Below are positions 27,284 through 36,867 of a DNA stretch of 64,000 bases, in pieces (within the stretch, counting starts at the first letter, position 1; every line of letters begins with the position of its first letter). The stretch lies in assembly GCA_009785345.1 (NCBI GenBank), contig WQWL01000004.1, forward strand, positions 1 through 64,000. Direction: 5' to 3'. Below the pieces are notes generated by a model. The model made no database searches, was not told the origin of the DNA, and was given only the letters and a program-made list of their open reading frames with translations. Source of the DNA: Oscillospiraceae bacterium (lineage in GTDB: Bacteria > Bacillota > Clostridia > Oscillospirales > Oscillospiraceae). A program made the position numbers and the translations under genes.

Positions 27284-28333
27284 TTAACTAATGACAATGT
27301 CTTTTTCTCCCTCAAGCCGTGCTTCAACTGTACCAATCTTATATCCTCGTTCACCCATATCATTGATTGCTTTAAGAACATCATCTGCCACAGCGGAATC
27401 TACACAAAGTGTAAAACCAATACCCATGTTAAATGTTGAATACATTTCTAGCTCATCAACATTACCCCATTTTTGAACAAGGTTGAAGATTGCAGGAACT
27501 TCCACGCCCTCTTTAGAAACACATATCTTCACATCATCGGCTGAAAGCATACGTGGAATATTTTCCACCCAGCCACCACCAGTCATGTTTGCCATGCCTT
27601 TTATGTTAAACCTCGATGTTAGTTTTTCAACTAATTTGGCATATAGTTTAGTCGGTGTGAGCAAAGCTTCTCCAAGTGTTGTGCCAAGTTCATCTAGATG
27701 CTGTTTAAATGAAATGCCCTGCACTTCAGCAACTTTGCGAGCGAGTGTAAATCCGTTACTGTGCATACCTGATGACGCAATACCAATTATCGTATCGCCG
27801 ACAGCTATGTTCTTTCCTGATATGACATGATTCTTTTCAACAACACCCACGGCAAAGCCAACAAGATCGTATTCACCAGGTTTATAGATATCTGGCATTT
27901 CACAGGTTTCTCCGCCAATAAGTGCACAACCCGATTGTATGCAACCCTCACTTACACCCTCGACCAGCTTTTCCGCCACGACAGGGTCTAATCCACCTAT
28001 TCCAATATAATCGAGGAAAAATAATGGCTTTGCACCCATGCAAATTATATCGTTGACACACATAGCCACACAATCAATACCAATGGTGTTATGTATATCC
28101 ATTTCAAAAGCAATCTGCACCTTTGAACCCACGCTATCCGTACCTGAAACAAGTACAGGCGACTCATAACCTGTAGGCAACTCGAACAACCCACCAAAGC
28201 TACCAAGCCCATCTAACACTCCCGGTATTTTAGTTTTAGCAGCATGAACCTTCATACGTCTAACAGCATCATAACCCGCCTCAACACTAACACCAGCTTT
28301 TTCATACGTCCACTTTTCCATAAATGTGACCAT
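27284..28333 (-). CDS. purM: Phosphoribosylformylglycinamidine cyclo-ligase (AIR synthase)
   Basis: Purine synthesis: FGAM + ATP to AIR. PurM fold: VSGTDSVGSKVQIAFEMD and IGIDCVAMCVNDIICMGAKP form the ATP site, with ALIGGETCEMPDIY and ASSGMHSNGFTLAR later. At 349 aa it has standard length. The start may be the ATG at 28321 (MEKWTYEKAG) rather than 28333; neither has a strong site. A long stem-loop lies directly upstream in the gap to purF. Confidence 0.94.
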   Translation of the reverse strand: MVTFMEKWTYEKAGVSVEAGYDAVRRMKVHAAKTKIPGVLDGLGSFGGLFELPTGYESPVLVSGTDSVGSKVQIAFEMDIHNTIGIDCVAMCVNDIICMGAKPLFFLDYIGIGGLDPVVAEKLVEGVSEGCIQSGCALIGGETCEMPDIYKPGEYDLVGFAVGVVEKNHVISGKNIAVGDTIIGIASSGMHSNGFTLARKVAEVQGISFKQHLDELGTTLGEALLTPTKLYAKLVEKLTSRFNIKGMANMTGGGWVENIPRMLSADDVKICVSKEGVEVPAIFNLVQKWGNVDELEMYSTFNMGIGFTLCVDSAVADDVLKAINDMGERGYKIGTVEARLEGEKDIVIS

Positions 28334-28365
28334 TTCTTTCTTTATTATTACAGGTAATGTATGTA

Positions 28366-28462
28366 GCCCATGTAGGGCAGTATTTTTCGATTTGCGGAGG
28401 GAATTCCGGCAACCGACACGGAACTGACCGGAGCAAATTGGAATATGCTGCCCTATATGGGC
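28366..28462. other. Long stem-loop element between purF and purM
   Basis: Arms of 30 bases (28366-28395 and 28433-28462) pair over almost their whole length, with a few G-T wobbles and mismatches: GCCCATGTAGGGCAG on the left, CTGCCCTATATGGGC on the right. Each arm is itself partly palindromic. The 37-base apex contains a smaller hairpin (TCCGG/CCGGA). It may be a structured RNA element, a processing site within the operon transcript, or a decayed miniature inverted-repeat element. Confidence 0.7.
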
Positions 28463-28480
28463 GGATGTACTAACACAAAG

Positions 28481-29845
28481 CTAATCATCAGCCTCAACAG
28501 GATACTCTCCACTAAAACAACCAACACAATATTCGCAGCCGCCAAGTGAATCAAGTAAACCTTCAATGCTTATGAATCCCAAGCTATCTGCACCAAGCTC
28601 CTGACGTATCTCTTCTACCGGACGAGACGTTGCAATGAAGTCTTTTACATCAGGAGTATCCACTCCATAGAAACAACAATTCCTAATCGGCGGTGAACTA
28701 ATACGCAAATGCACTTCTTTCGCACCGACATGACGTAATGATTCAATAATCTTGCGCATTGTTACACCACGCACAATACTATCATCGACAAGAACAACGG
28801 ACTTCCCTTTTACAAGGGTTTCAATTGGATTAAGCTTGATTCTTACACCAATTTCTCTTTGCACTTGGGTTGGCTGTATAAAAATACGACCTATATATTT
28901 GTTTTTAATCAAACCGGGTCTAAACGGAATACCACTTTCGAGCGCATATCCTATAGCAGCAGGCGTTCCGGAATCCGGCACACCAATTATTATATCTGCC
29001 TCAACAGGATGCTCCGCAGCAAGTATTTTTCCTGCAAGCTCTCTAACATCAAATACATTCTTCCCGTCGATTGTTGAGTCCGGACGGGCAAAATACACAT
29101 ACTCAAAAGCGCAAACAGCAGCCTTATCGGCTGGCTCTGTCTCTATTGATGTCATATTATTTCCATCAATGACAATAATCTCACCGGGTTTAACATCTCG
29201 TATAAACTCAGCGTCCATCATATCAAATGCACAGCTCTCTGAAGCTATTGTATAACCATCTTCGAGTTTCCCAAGGGCAAGGGGACGTATACCTCGTGGA
29301 TCACGAGCTCCGATTATGCAATTTTGCTTCATTAAACATACCGCATATCCGCCCTGAACCTCTTGCATCATTGTTTTGACAGCTTCGGTTATGTTGCCCT
29401 TATCATGTCTGGCAACGAGTGCCGCAATAACTTCGCAATCTGTTTTTGTAGAAAAGATTACTCCGTCATCTTCCATTTCTTTTCGAAGCTTGTCACCATT
29501 TACCAATGCCCCATTAAAAGCAGTTGCTAATGAACCGTTTCTATAGTTAATAATTAACGGTTGTGCAAACGTTTGGAAACTCTCTTTAGCCGGACCATAT
29601 TTGACATGGCCCAATGCCATTTCACCTTTTAACAGTGTCAATATTTGCTCATCTATTACATCTGTTACAAGACCTGTATCTTTATAACAGCTCATAACAC
29701 CATCGTTGCAAACGGCAAGTCCTGCCGCTTGCTGGCCTCTATGTTGCAACCCATTTAACGCAAAAAACGCCAATTGCGCCGCTTCAATATTTTCTTTAAG
29801 TGTGACAGCAACAATGCCACACTCATCATTAAATTTATCGTTCAT
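28481..29845 (-). CDS. purF: Amidophosphoribosyltransferase
   Basis: First step of purine synthesis: PRPP + Gln to PRA. N-terminal Ntn glutaminase begins ECGIVAV, where processing after a short propeptide exposes the catalytic Cys; LQHRGQQAAGLAV is the glutamine site. The C-terminal phosphoribosyltransferase PRPP loop is VVLVDDSIVRGVT. Cys residues in RNCCFYG and GCEYCVGC match the Fe-S type found in Bacillus subtilis PurF, an oxygen-labile form. 454 aa. In the operon it lies 15 bases downstream of purK. Confidence 0.95.
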   Translation of the reverse strand: MNDKFNDECGIVAVTLKENIEAAQLAFFALNGLQHRGQQAAGLAVCNDGVMSCYKDTGLVTDVIDEQILTLLKGEMALGHVKYGPAKESFQTFAQPLIINYRNGSLATAFNGALVNGDKLRKEMEDDGVIFSTKTDCEVIAALVARHDKGNITEAVKTMMQEVQGGYAVCLMKQNCIIGARDPRGIRPLALGKLEDGYTIASESCAFDMMDAEFIRDVKPGEIIVIDGNNMTSIETEPADKAAVCAFEYVYFARPDSTIDGKNVFDVRELAGKILAAEHPVEADIIIGVPDSGTPAAIGYALESGIPFRPGLIKNKYIGRIFIQPTQVQREIGVRIKLNPIETLVKGKSVVLVDDSIVRGVTMRKIIESLRHVGAKEVHLRISSPPIRNCCFYGVDTPDVKDFIATSRPVEEIRQELGADSLGFISIEGLLDSLGGCEYCVGCFSGEYPVEADD

Positions 29846-29860
29846 AATGACTATGCCTTT

Positions 29861-31015
29861 CTACTCTCCGACTACGCGTACAACTTTTTTCAGTTCCATC
29901 GCACGATGCAATGTATCATCAATTGTCTTTCCAACTACAGTGTAGTGACCCATTTTTCTATCTGTTTTTGACTCGCTCTTTCCATAATAGTGCACATGAA
30001 CACTTGGATCATTGTACGCTTCTTCAAGCCCTAGTAACCTTGCAGGACCATCGCTTTCGCCAATTAGATTTACCATTACAGTCGGCATTATCAAACTTGT
30101 ATCACCAAAAGGCAATCCAACAATGGCGCGAATATGGTTTTCAAATTGATTTGCAAAACAACCCTCGATTGTATAGTGCCCTGAGTTATGTGGACGTGGT
30201 GCAACTTCATTTACAGATATTTCACCATCTTTTGTTTCAAACAACTCAATACAAAAAGTTCCAACACCTTCAAAAACAGACATAACCTTATTTGCAATAT
30301 CAGCCGCTTTATCACTTATCTCTTGACTTATATTCGCAGGCACAGCGGTTACATCCAAGATACTATTCTTATGTGTGTTTTCTGCAACCGGATAAACAAC
30401 CTTTTCGCCATTTATACCTCTACATGCAATGATGGAAATTTCCTTTTCAAAATCAACAAACTCTTCCACCATCACCTCAATTGCACCATTGCCAAGTTGC
30501 TTAAATGCATCCTCAACGTCATTTTCAGTTTTGATTAGTGCATTACCTTTACCATCATAGCCACCTGTTGTCGCTTTTAACATCATTGGATAACCAAAAT
30601 TCTCCGCTTTGCCACACTCGCGGATTTCGTCTGTATTCGTCACAAGTGAAAATCTTGGAATTGGAATTTGATTCTTCTCTAAAGCAATATTTTGCAAGTT
30701 TTTATTTTGAATTGTTTTTAGTGCTGTAACCGATGGGTAAATTACATGACCTTTCTTTTCCAGGTCTTCAAGAGCTTTCGCATTAATATGTTCAAATTCA
30801 TAGGTGATAACATCAGAATATTCCGCAAGCTCTGCATAGCCTTTCGGATCATCAAAAGCTGCAACTATATGCTTGTCGCAAATGCTATGTGCAGGGCAAT
30901 CCGCTCCCGGATCAAGCACTGCTACATAAAACCCAAGTCGCTTGGCTTCCAAAATCATCATCTTACCAAGCTGTCCTCCGCCAACGATTCCAATTCTCTT
31001 TTTTACGATTTCCAT
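29861..31015 (-). CDS. purK: 5-(carboxyamino)imidazole ribonucleotide synthase
   Basis: Purine synthesis: ATP- and bicarbonate-dependent carboxylation of AIR to N5-CAIR. ATP-grasp fold with IGIVGGGQLGKMMILEAKRL at the N-terminus, DVITYEFEHINAKALE, MLKATTGGYDGKGNALI and VNEVAPRPHNSGHYTIEGC. At 384 aa it has usual length. Works with PurE, whose gene lies just upstream across a palindromic repeat. Confidence 0.95.
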   Translation of the reverse strand: MEIVKKRIGIVGGGQLGKMMILEAKRLGFYVAVLDPGADCPAHSICDKHIVAAFDDPKGYAELAEYSDVITYEFEHINAKALEDLEKKGHVIYPSVTALKTIQNKNLQNIALEKNQIPIPRFSLVTNTDEIRECGKAENFGYPMMLKATTGGYDGKGNALIKTENDVEDAFKQLGNGAIEVMVEEFVDFEKEISIIACRGINGEKVVYPVAENTHKNSILDVTAVPANISQEISDKAADIANKVMSVFEGVGTFCIELFETKDGEISVNEVAPRPHNSGHYTIEGCFANQFENHIRAIVGLPFGDTSLIMPTVMVNLIGESDGPARLLGLEEAYNDPSVHVHYYGKSESKTDRKMGHYTVVGKTIDDTLHRAMELKKVVRVVGE

Positions 31016-31094
31016 TTATTATCTATTCCTCTCATAAATTTAATTTCATACTCATTGCTCTGCCAATTTTATCAACTAAAAGTATATTTTTTAT

Positions 31095-31191
31095 CCGTCA
31101 TCCCGGACTTGATCCGGGATCCCATTGATAGAAGGTGATTGCACGGGATTGCGGCTCGGAGGCCGCAATGACGCTACGCTTAAGATGACGG
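31095..31191. repeat. Interspersed palindromic repeat, long form, copy 2
   Basis: A ~97-base unit between purE and purK, opening CCGTCATCCCGGACTTGATC and closing GATGACGG. It contains nested palindromes (CCCGGACTTGATCCGGG; TTGCGGCTCGGAGGCCGCAA). It shares the GGATTGCGG and CCGCAATGACG arms with the copy at 4017. Being inside the operon, it is transcribed with it. Confidence 0.75.
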
Positions 31192-31197
31192 AATTGA

Positions 31198-31710
31198 TTA
31201 CTCTGCTAAATATGCTTCGTGGCCTATTTTTTCTAGTTTTTCTGCTTTTCCGATTACCATGTCATTCAGGTCATCTTTGTATGTTCTCAGCTTCTCTGCT
31301 ACAGTTTTGTCGCTTACAGAGAGTATTGATGTCGCTAGTATTCCTGCATTTTTCGCACCATTTATCGCAACAGTTGCTACCGGAATGCCCGGTGGCATTT
31401 GGATTATTGAGTAGAGTGAATCTACACCGCCTAGTGCTCTTGTTTTGATAGGAACACCAATTACAGGCAATGTGGTAATCGATGCAACCATACCGGGCAA
31501 ATGAGCACTGCCTCCGGCACCTGCAATGATAACAGACAAACCCCTTACTGCCGCTGTTTCTGCATACTCATACATTCTCTTTGGAGTCCTGTGAGCTGAT
31601 ACTATTGTAAGCTCATAAGGTATTCCCATTTCGTCAAGAAAGTCTGCTGCTTCTTTCATGACGGGCAGATCAGAATCACTACCCATGATTATTCCAACTT
31701 TAACATTCAA
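31198..31710 (-). CDS. purE: N5-carboxyaminoimidazole ribonucleotide mutase
   Basis: Purine synthesis: N5-CAIR to CAIR (class I PurE). [31 protein letters not shown] and [16 protein letters not shown] are the conserved blocks. 170 aa. It starts at TTG, eight bases after GGAGG. Lies between purL and purK. Confidence 0.95.
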   Translation of the reverse strand: MNVKVGIIMGSDSDLPVMKEAADFLDEMGIPYELTIVSAHRTPKRMYEYAETAAVRGLSVIIAGAGGSAHLPGMVASITTLPVIGVPIKTRALGGVDSLYSIIQMPPGIPVATVAINGAKNAGILATSILSVSDKTVAEKLRTYKDDLNDMVIGKAEKLEKIGHEAYLAE

Positions 31711-31727
31711 TTAATCTTCCTCCCATT

Positions 31728-31757
31728 CGTCATTCTGCGGGTCGTCGCAGAATGACG
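31728..31757. repeat. Short palindromic repeat, copy 2
   Basis: A 30-base unit with 12-bp perfect arms CGTCATTCTGCG/CGCAGAATGACG and a 6-base loop, between purL and purE. It differs at one base from the unit at 58464-58493. Confidence 0.85.
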
Positions 31758-31781
31758 ATAGTTTTCATCGACTACTTCACA

Positions 31782-34700
31782 TTACCTGTTTATATACCGC
31801 ACCGCATTGCAGAATATTTTACTATCCTTCACACTGGTCACATTTGCATAGAGACCCTTGCTCATATTTTCTACAAGTCCGACCCTGCCTAGTATCAATC
31901 CATTTTCGCTTATCATTGACTCGACAGAACCGGAGCCATCATCGTTGATATATTGAGAAGTAATTTGTCCCTTTGTGCAATACTCGTTGAACAGCTCATC
32001 AGACATATGTACGACATTATCTTTTCCTGAAACAGGCACTGTTTCAATTTTACCGCCCATGTTAACAAGCCATGGTGATTTGGCATTTTCTGCAATCTTT
32101 ACAGACTTTAGCGTGCAGTAGTGTGCATTTGTTGGGTTTGTTGTGAGAACAACATTTCCGCATTCATCATCTTGAACCAGTCCTGTTTGTATTAATCCGA
32201 CTTTCAAAAGTGCTTTGAAAGCTTCACCTGTTCCCAGAACAAGACCTTTTCGTTCGGATATCATTTTATTTATTGCATTTTTAACATCCGTTTGTCTCAA
32301 AATCATTGCAATCAGTTTGCTACTGCCGTCAGGCTCTGCACCTGCCGACATTCCTGATGGTATTGCCAGAATATCTGCATTGCTAACTGCCTTAGCTAGT
32401 TCAGCATAACTATCTTCAATTTCATTTGCAGTTAATGTGCGGAAGACTACTGTATTTACATCCGCTCCTGCTTTTGTAAATTGCTTTTCAAGCTCATATT
32501 CTCCTGTTGAGCCCGGGAAGATCGGGATAAGCACTCTCGGAGAGACCTTTGCAGTTTGTGAGTCTGCACACTTTATCTCTTCACATGAAGCTCCTGCATC
32601 ACAGCATTGTGAGTTTGCATTTTTTACAGCTAATGTCGGCGAATTTTGTATCGGGAATACGCTACTGAGCGCACCTTCCCATATTGTTTGGGCTTCATCA
32701 AGAGAAATTTCAACATCATTTATTTCGATGCTACCTTTATCCGTTGTTGTTCCTAGTAAAATGAACTCTTCTCTGAGTCCTTTGCAATCTTTTGGCATAG
32801 TGTCTATTTCAAGCACCATCGTCGCATACTGTGGTGCAAACAGATCATCTGTTAATGTTTCTGCAAAACGTGGATCAAAGGCGATTCCTATACCATTCCC
32901 AAATGCCATTTCACTTACAGTAGCTGCGATACCGCCCATGCCCACAACACTTGCAGACTTGATGCATCCGTATTCAACCAGTGTGTTTACCGTGCTCATG
33001 TTTCTCTTCAATACTTTGAAATTCGGCATGCCTGTTGAATCAATGGGTGTTTTGAGTAGATATACGTTGTTCCCGGTACCTTTGAACGCGCGAGATACAA
33101 GCTTTGTCGTATCTGCGACTGCAACTGCGAATGAGATGAGTGACGGCGGAACATTTATATCCATGAAAGTTCCGGACATACTGTCCTTGCCGCCTATAGC
33201 TGGAATCTCAAGCTCATCCTGAGCAAGAAATGCACCCATTAGTGCAGCGTATGGCTTGCCCCAACTCTCGTCACTTACCAATCTTTCAAAATACTCTTGG
33301 AAGCTCAAACGCACTTTGCTATAATCGCCACCCATTGCAACAATCTTCATTACAGATTCAATTACGGCATACATAGCTGCATGGAACGGACTTTGTTTTC
33401 CTAGAGATGGATTATATCCTACAGTCATCAGGGTACCGAAGTCTGTTTCACCCTCTGTAAGTGGTAAACGCATTGCTAGGCCTTGCTCCGGTGTCTTTTG
33501 GTTCACTCCGCCATATGGCATAAATACTGTGCCTCCACCTGCGGTAGAATCAAAGCGCTCTGCAATGCCTTTTTTCGAGCATACATTTAAATCAGCCAAT
33601 GTCTCCAGCCATTTGCTTTTTATTTCTTTACTATCCGTTTTCTGCTCACTCGCGTTGAAGCAAGAAACTGTTATATTTGTTCTTTGTCTTACTCCACCGG
33701 AATTTAGGAAATCGCTGCTTACACTCAATATTTCATCGCCACGCCATTTCATACTAACATGGCCTGTATCTGTAACATCTGCAATTTTTACTGCTTCTAA
33801 GTTTTCCTTGGCAGCTTCGTCGAGAAATTTTTCAAGATCTTCTTTGGCAATTACAACTGCCATGCGCTCTTGAGATTCAGAAATTGCAAGCTCCGTACCA
33901 TCGAGTCCGGGATATTTCGTCGGAACTTTATCCAAATCTATGTTCAACCCGTCGGCAAGCTCGCCTACTGCAACGCAAACGCCGCCTGCGCCAAAGTCAT
34001 TACATATTTTTATCATTTTCGATACATGAGGCTTGCGGAACAATCTCACGACATTGCGCTCTACTACTGGATTGCCTTTTTGTACTTCTGCGCCGCCTTG
34101 TTCTAGTGAGTCCTCGTCATGCTCTTTGGAGGAGCCTGTTGCGCCACCGCAACCATCGCGTCCTGTTCTTCCACCAACCAGCACAACCACGTCTCCCGGA
34201 AGCGGTTTGCCTCTGACGATATTTTCTTTCTTTGCAGCAGCCACAACAGCTCCACATTCCATTCGCTTTGCCTTGAATCCGGGATCATATGCTTCAATAA
34301 GTTGCCCAAGAGCCAATCCAATACCATTTCCATATGAGCTGTAGCCTTCAGCTGCAGTTCTAGTAATTTTTCTTTGTGGCAGTTTGCCGGGCAACGTATC
34401 TTCAATTGCAGCTCTCTGATCATCGCTACCGGTTACTCGAATAGCACCGAATACATGTGCGCGCCCTGAGAGTGGGTCACGTATAGCTCCGCCCAGGCAG
34501 GTTGATGCGCCGCCAAAGGGCTCCATTTCTGTTGGATGATTATGAGTTTCATTTTTGAACATTACAATCATATCCGTTGGCTTACCATCGACAGGCACAG
34601 TCACTTCGATGCTACAGGCATTGACTTCGTCGGACTCTTCCATATCCGCAAGAAGTCCATTTTTTCTGAGTTTTTTCATCTCCATTGTCGCAATGTCCAT

Positions 34701-35498
34701 GAGACAAAGGGGACGTGATACATCGCCATATACATATTCTTTTGCTTGTTCGTATAGACCTTCTGCACGTCTGAGTGCTTCGGTATATTCGTTTTCTTCT
34801 ATTTTTATATCATCAATGATTGTCAAAAACGTACTATGTCTGCAATGGTCAGACCAGTATGTGTCGAGCACTTTCATTTCTGTGATTGTTGGGTCACGCT
34901 TTTCTTTTGCAAAATATTCTCTGCAAAGCACAAGATTGTCCAAGGCCATCGCTATGCCATATTTTTCTGCAAGTGATTTAAGTGTAGCGTCATCTGCAGT
35001 TGCAAACCCCTTGATTTTTTCAACATCTTGTGGCTCACTATAGACTCTGGATTTTGTTGAATCTAGTGCTATTTCTCGCATTTCGAGCGGGTTTATATAA
35101 TATGTCTTTATTTTTTCTAAGTCTGCTTCCGAAATATCGCCATAAAGAGCAATGATTTTGAATACATTCACTTTCGGCTCAGATTGTGGCTCGGAAATAC
35201 GCAAGAGTTGAGTCGCAAAATCTTCGCGTTGATCGTATTGGTCAATCGCTGCAGTTATTGCAAACATAAAAGCAGCTCCATCGGTGTCGGGCATTTCATT
35301 GTAGGCAATGTCCTGTCCATTTTCCGTAAAAACTGCTTGCGTTGCTTTTTCTAAGTCTTTTACACCCTCTACATCGTAGCCGTTGAATATACGAACCCCT
35401 GTGATGTCAGACACGTTTAGTACGTCTCGTATTTCGAGAAACATGTCCCTTTCGTCAAGTCGAAACTGTTCTTTCTTTTCGACCAATATTCTTGTCAT
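31782..35498 (-). CDS. purL: Phosphoribosylformylglycinamidine synthase, large form, with degenerate glutaminase domain
   Basis: Purine synthesis: FGAR to FGAM. A 1238-aa single-chain form with a synthetase part (YWSDHCRHSTF, KNETHNHPTEMEPFGGAST, later AIGGKDSMSG) and a C-terminal PurQ-like glutaminase domain starting at RVLIPIFPGSTGEYELEK. In that domain the nucleophile elbow, normally G-(V/I)-C-N-G, reads GTGEAF with Gly1091 at the Cys position. The catalytic His position in the usual GHSER/PHPER block reads GLVEN (Leu1208), with only Glu1210 kept. So the ammonia-producing domain is probably inactive and the enzyme may depend on free ammonia or another glutaminase. First gene of the purine operon; AAGGGG lies seven bases before ATG. 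No purQ or purS is in the window. Confidence 0.92.
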   Translation of the reverse strand: MTRILVEKKEQFRLDERDMFLEIRDVLNVSDITGVRIFNGYDVEGVKDLEKATQAVFTENGQDIAYNEMPDTDGAAFMFAITAAIDQYDQREDFATQLLRISEPQSEPKVNVFKIIALYGDISEADLEKIKTYYINPLEMREIALDSTKSRVYSEPQDVEKIKGFATADDATLKSLAEKYGIAMALDNLVLCREYFAKEKRDPTITEMKVLDTYWSDHCRHSTFLTIIDDIKIEENEYTEALRRAEGLYEQAKEYVYGDVSRPLCLMDIATMEMKKLRKNGLLADMEESDEVNACSIEVTVPVDGKPTDMIVMFKNETHNHPTEMEPFGGASTCLGGAIRDPLSGRAHVFGAIRVTGSDDQRAAIEDTLPGKLPQRKITRTAAEGYSSYGNGIGLALGQLIEAYDPGFKAKRMECGAVVAAAKKENIVRGKPLPGDVVVLVGGRTGRDGCGGATGSSKEHDEDSLEQGGAEVQKGNPVVERNVVRLFRKPHVSKMIKICNDFGAGGVCVAVGELADGLNIDLDKVPTKYPGLDGTELAISESQERMAVVIAKEDLEKFLDEAAKENLEAVKIADVTDTGHVSMKWRGDEILSVSSDFLNSGGVRQRTNITVSCFNASEQKTDSKEIKSKWLETLADLNVCSKKGIAERFDSTAGGGTVFMPYGGVNQKTPEQGLAMRLPLTEGETDFGTLMTVGYNPSLGKQSPFHAAMYAVIESVMKIVAMGGDYSKVRLSFQEYFERLVSDESWGKPYAALMGAFLAQDELEIPAIGGKDSMSGTFMDINVPPSLISFAVAVADTTKLVSRAFKGTGNNVYLLKTPIDSTGMPNFKVLKRNMSTVNTLVEYGCIKSASVVGMGGIAATVSEMAFGNGIGIAFDPRFAETLTDDLFAPQYATMVLEIDTMPKDCKGLREEFILLGTTTDKGSIEINDVEISLDEAQTIWEGALSSVFPIQNSPTLAVKNANSQCCDAGASCEEIKCADSQTAKVSPRVLIPIFPGSTGEYELEKQFTKAGADVNTVVFRTLTANEIEDSYAELAKAVSNADILAIPSGMSAGAEPDGSSKLIAMILRQTDVKNAINKMISERKGLVLGTGEAFKALLKVGLIQTGLVQDDECGNVVLTTNPTNAHYCTLKSVKIAENAKSPWLVNMGGKIETVPVSGKDNVVHMSDELFNEYCTKGQITSQYINDDGSGSVESMISENGLILGRVGLVENMSKGLYANVTSVKDSKIFCNAVRYINR

Positions 35499-35510
35499 AA
35501 AAATACCCCT

Positions 35511-35540
35511 TGAACATTAATTTTTTAATGCGAACATTAA
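35511..35540 (-). promoter_or_regulatory. Two GAACATTAA boxes in the purL leader (possible PurR-type operator)
   Basis: Plus-strand GAACATTAA occurs at 35512-35520 and 35532-35540, the second as CGAACATTAA, close to the CGAA-core PurBox of Bacillus PurR. The copies are direct repeats 20 bases apart, between the promoter and the purL start. PurR sites are usually inverted, so the assignment is tentative. Confidence 0.5.
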
Positions 35541-35548
35541 CCAAGCTC

Positions 35549-35578
35549 ATGATATCACATTGCGCTAAATCGAGTCAA
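35549..35578 (-). promoter_or_regulatory. Putative promoter of the purine operon
   Basis: On the minus strand, TTGACT (35573-35578) and TATCAT (35549-35554) are 18 bases apart. Transcription would start near 35541, right at the first GAACATTAA box. Confidence 0.6.
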
Positions 35579-35601
35579 TTGTGACCTATAGAAAATGATT
35601 C

Positions 35602-35635
35602 AGCCATTGTACACAATATATTGTGTGCAATGGCT
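35602..35635. promoter_or_regulatory. 17-bp inverted repeat upstream of purL
   Basis: AGCCATTGTACACAATA is followed without gap by TATTGTGTGCAATGGCT, pairing along 17 bases with one T-G wobble. It lies between the purine promoter and the end of the DUF4129-type gene. It could be a terminator-like hairpin for the upstream minus-strand operon or an operator. Confidence 0.55.
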
Positions 35636-35697
35636 AAAGACAGTCAATATAGGAGTTTGAAATGATTGCATTTTGATTATAATAATCAATGTTGCGC

Positions 35698-36867
35698 TTA
35701 TCTCTGTTTAGCACGCATTTCTTTTAACTCTGAGCGTTTGACATGCTCGCCACTATAGCGTGCTTTGTGGTATAGCTGCTTGAGTGCAACTACATCCTCC
35801 CATTCTCCGATAGTGTCCGCCAATCTCATTGGTGTGTCACTTTTTTGTAATCGCAATTTTTCGTCCGCTACATACTCCCTTACTTTTCGCCTAAACAAGC
35901 GACGAACCACATAGTTCACTTCTAAAAACGACAGAAGATTACGTTTTCTCACCATTTTTTCAGGATTGTATGCTAATTCTTCCTCAATATCCTCATCATA
36001 GCTCCCAAACAGATTTCTAATGCGCCTAAATTGCTTACTAAACAGTATAGCACATATAATAAAACTGATTATAACAACAAAAATAATTATTGTGCTAACC
36101 AAGTTTTGCGTATTACTTCCTCTCTCTATAAAATACATGTAATCTCTCATCTCGACAGGCGGAGCATCTTCGTTAAATATATCTGCATACTCCTCATATT
36201 CTCCAGAAGCTATTTCGGGTTCATATACCATAACATCATCAGAGGTAGGAAGTACCGAATCTGACATATCAATTACAGAACTGTAAGGTCTAACAATAAA
36301 CGCAACCAAGATAATGCACAAAAAACACGCAATGGTCATCATATATCCTCGCTTGAAAACCAATGCAATAGTTTTGCTTGAAACTCCTCTACAATAGTGA
36401 GAGTTAAAAAATCGTTCAAGCCTTTGCAATTGATTTGTCAATACTGTTGCAACCAATGCTAAAACCAGATTCCTTATAAAAATATGTATAAGCGTCGGAT
36501 TTATAAATAATGTAACAACTGACATAAATAAGAACATACATACAATTACTATTATACTACCTGTTTTGCTATAGCTGTCCTGTTGATTCATCGTCAAACA
36601 CAGTATTGCTACAGCAACAGCAAGCATTCCCAGAAGTAAAAACACAACGCCTATAATAGTGCCTATTATTACAGTTGGCCAGCCTACTAAAGTAAAACGA
36701 CCGATACGAGTATCTATAACGTATAACGTTCCAAGCAACACAAACACAGCCAATATTATAAATAAAACGTAGAGGTCTGTTGTGAATGGCAACATCGCTG
36801 TGAATACCAAAAGAAAAAATGGCAACCTTAACAGAAGAATAAGTAGGAGGTTTTTAAGTTTCAACAT
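35698..36867 (-). CDS. Membrane protein with DUF4129-like C-terminal domain
   Basis: About 389 aa. The N-terminal ~200 residues hold several membrane helices. A ~60-residue acidic extracellular loop follows, then another helix near residue 265. The cytoplasmic C-terminus contains ETP-like and LKQLYHKARYSGEHV segments typical of DUF4129, which usually follows MoxR and DUF58 genes. It overlaps the DUF58 gene by a few bases (GTGATG), so the start may be GTG 36870. Function unknown; such operons are proposed to assemble or stress-protect envelope complexes. Confidence 0.7.
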   Translation of the reverse strand: MLKLKNLLLILLLRLPFFLLVFTAMLPFTTDLYVLFIILAVFVLLGTLYVIDTRIGRFTLVGWPTVIIGTIIGVVFLLLGMLAVAVAILCLTMNQQDSYSKTGSIIVIVCMFLFMSVVTLFINPTLIHIFIRNLVLALVATVLTNQLQRLERFFNSHYCRGVSSKTIALVFKRGYMMTIACFLCIILVAFIVRPYSSVIDMSDSVLPTSDDVMVYEPEIASGEYEEYADIFNEDAPPVEMRDYMYFIERGSNTQNLVSTIIIFVVIISFIICAILFSKQFRRIRNLFGSYDEDIEEELAYNPEKMVRKRNLLSFLEVNYVVRRLFRRKVREYVADEKLRLQKSDTPMRLADTIGEWEDVVALKQLYHKARYSGEHVKRSELKEMRAKQR

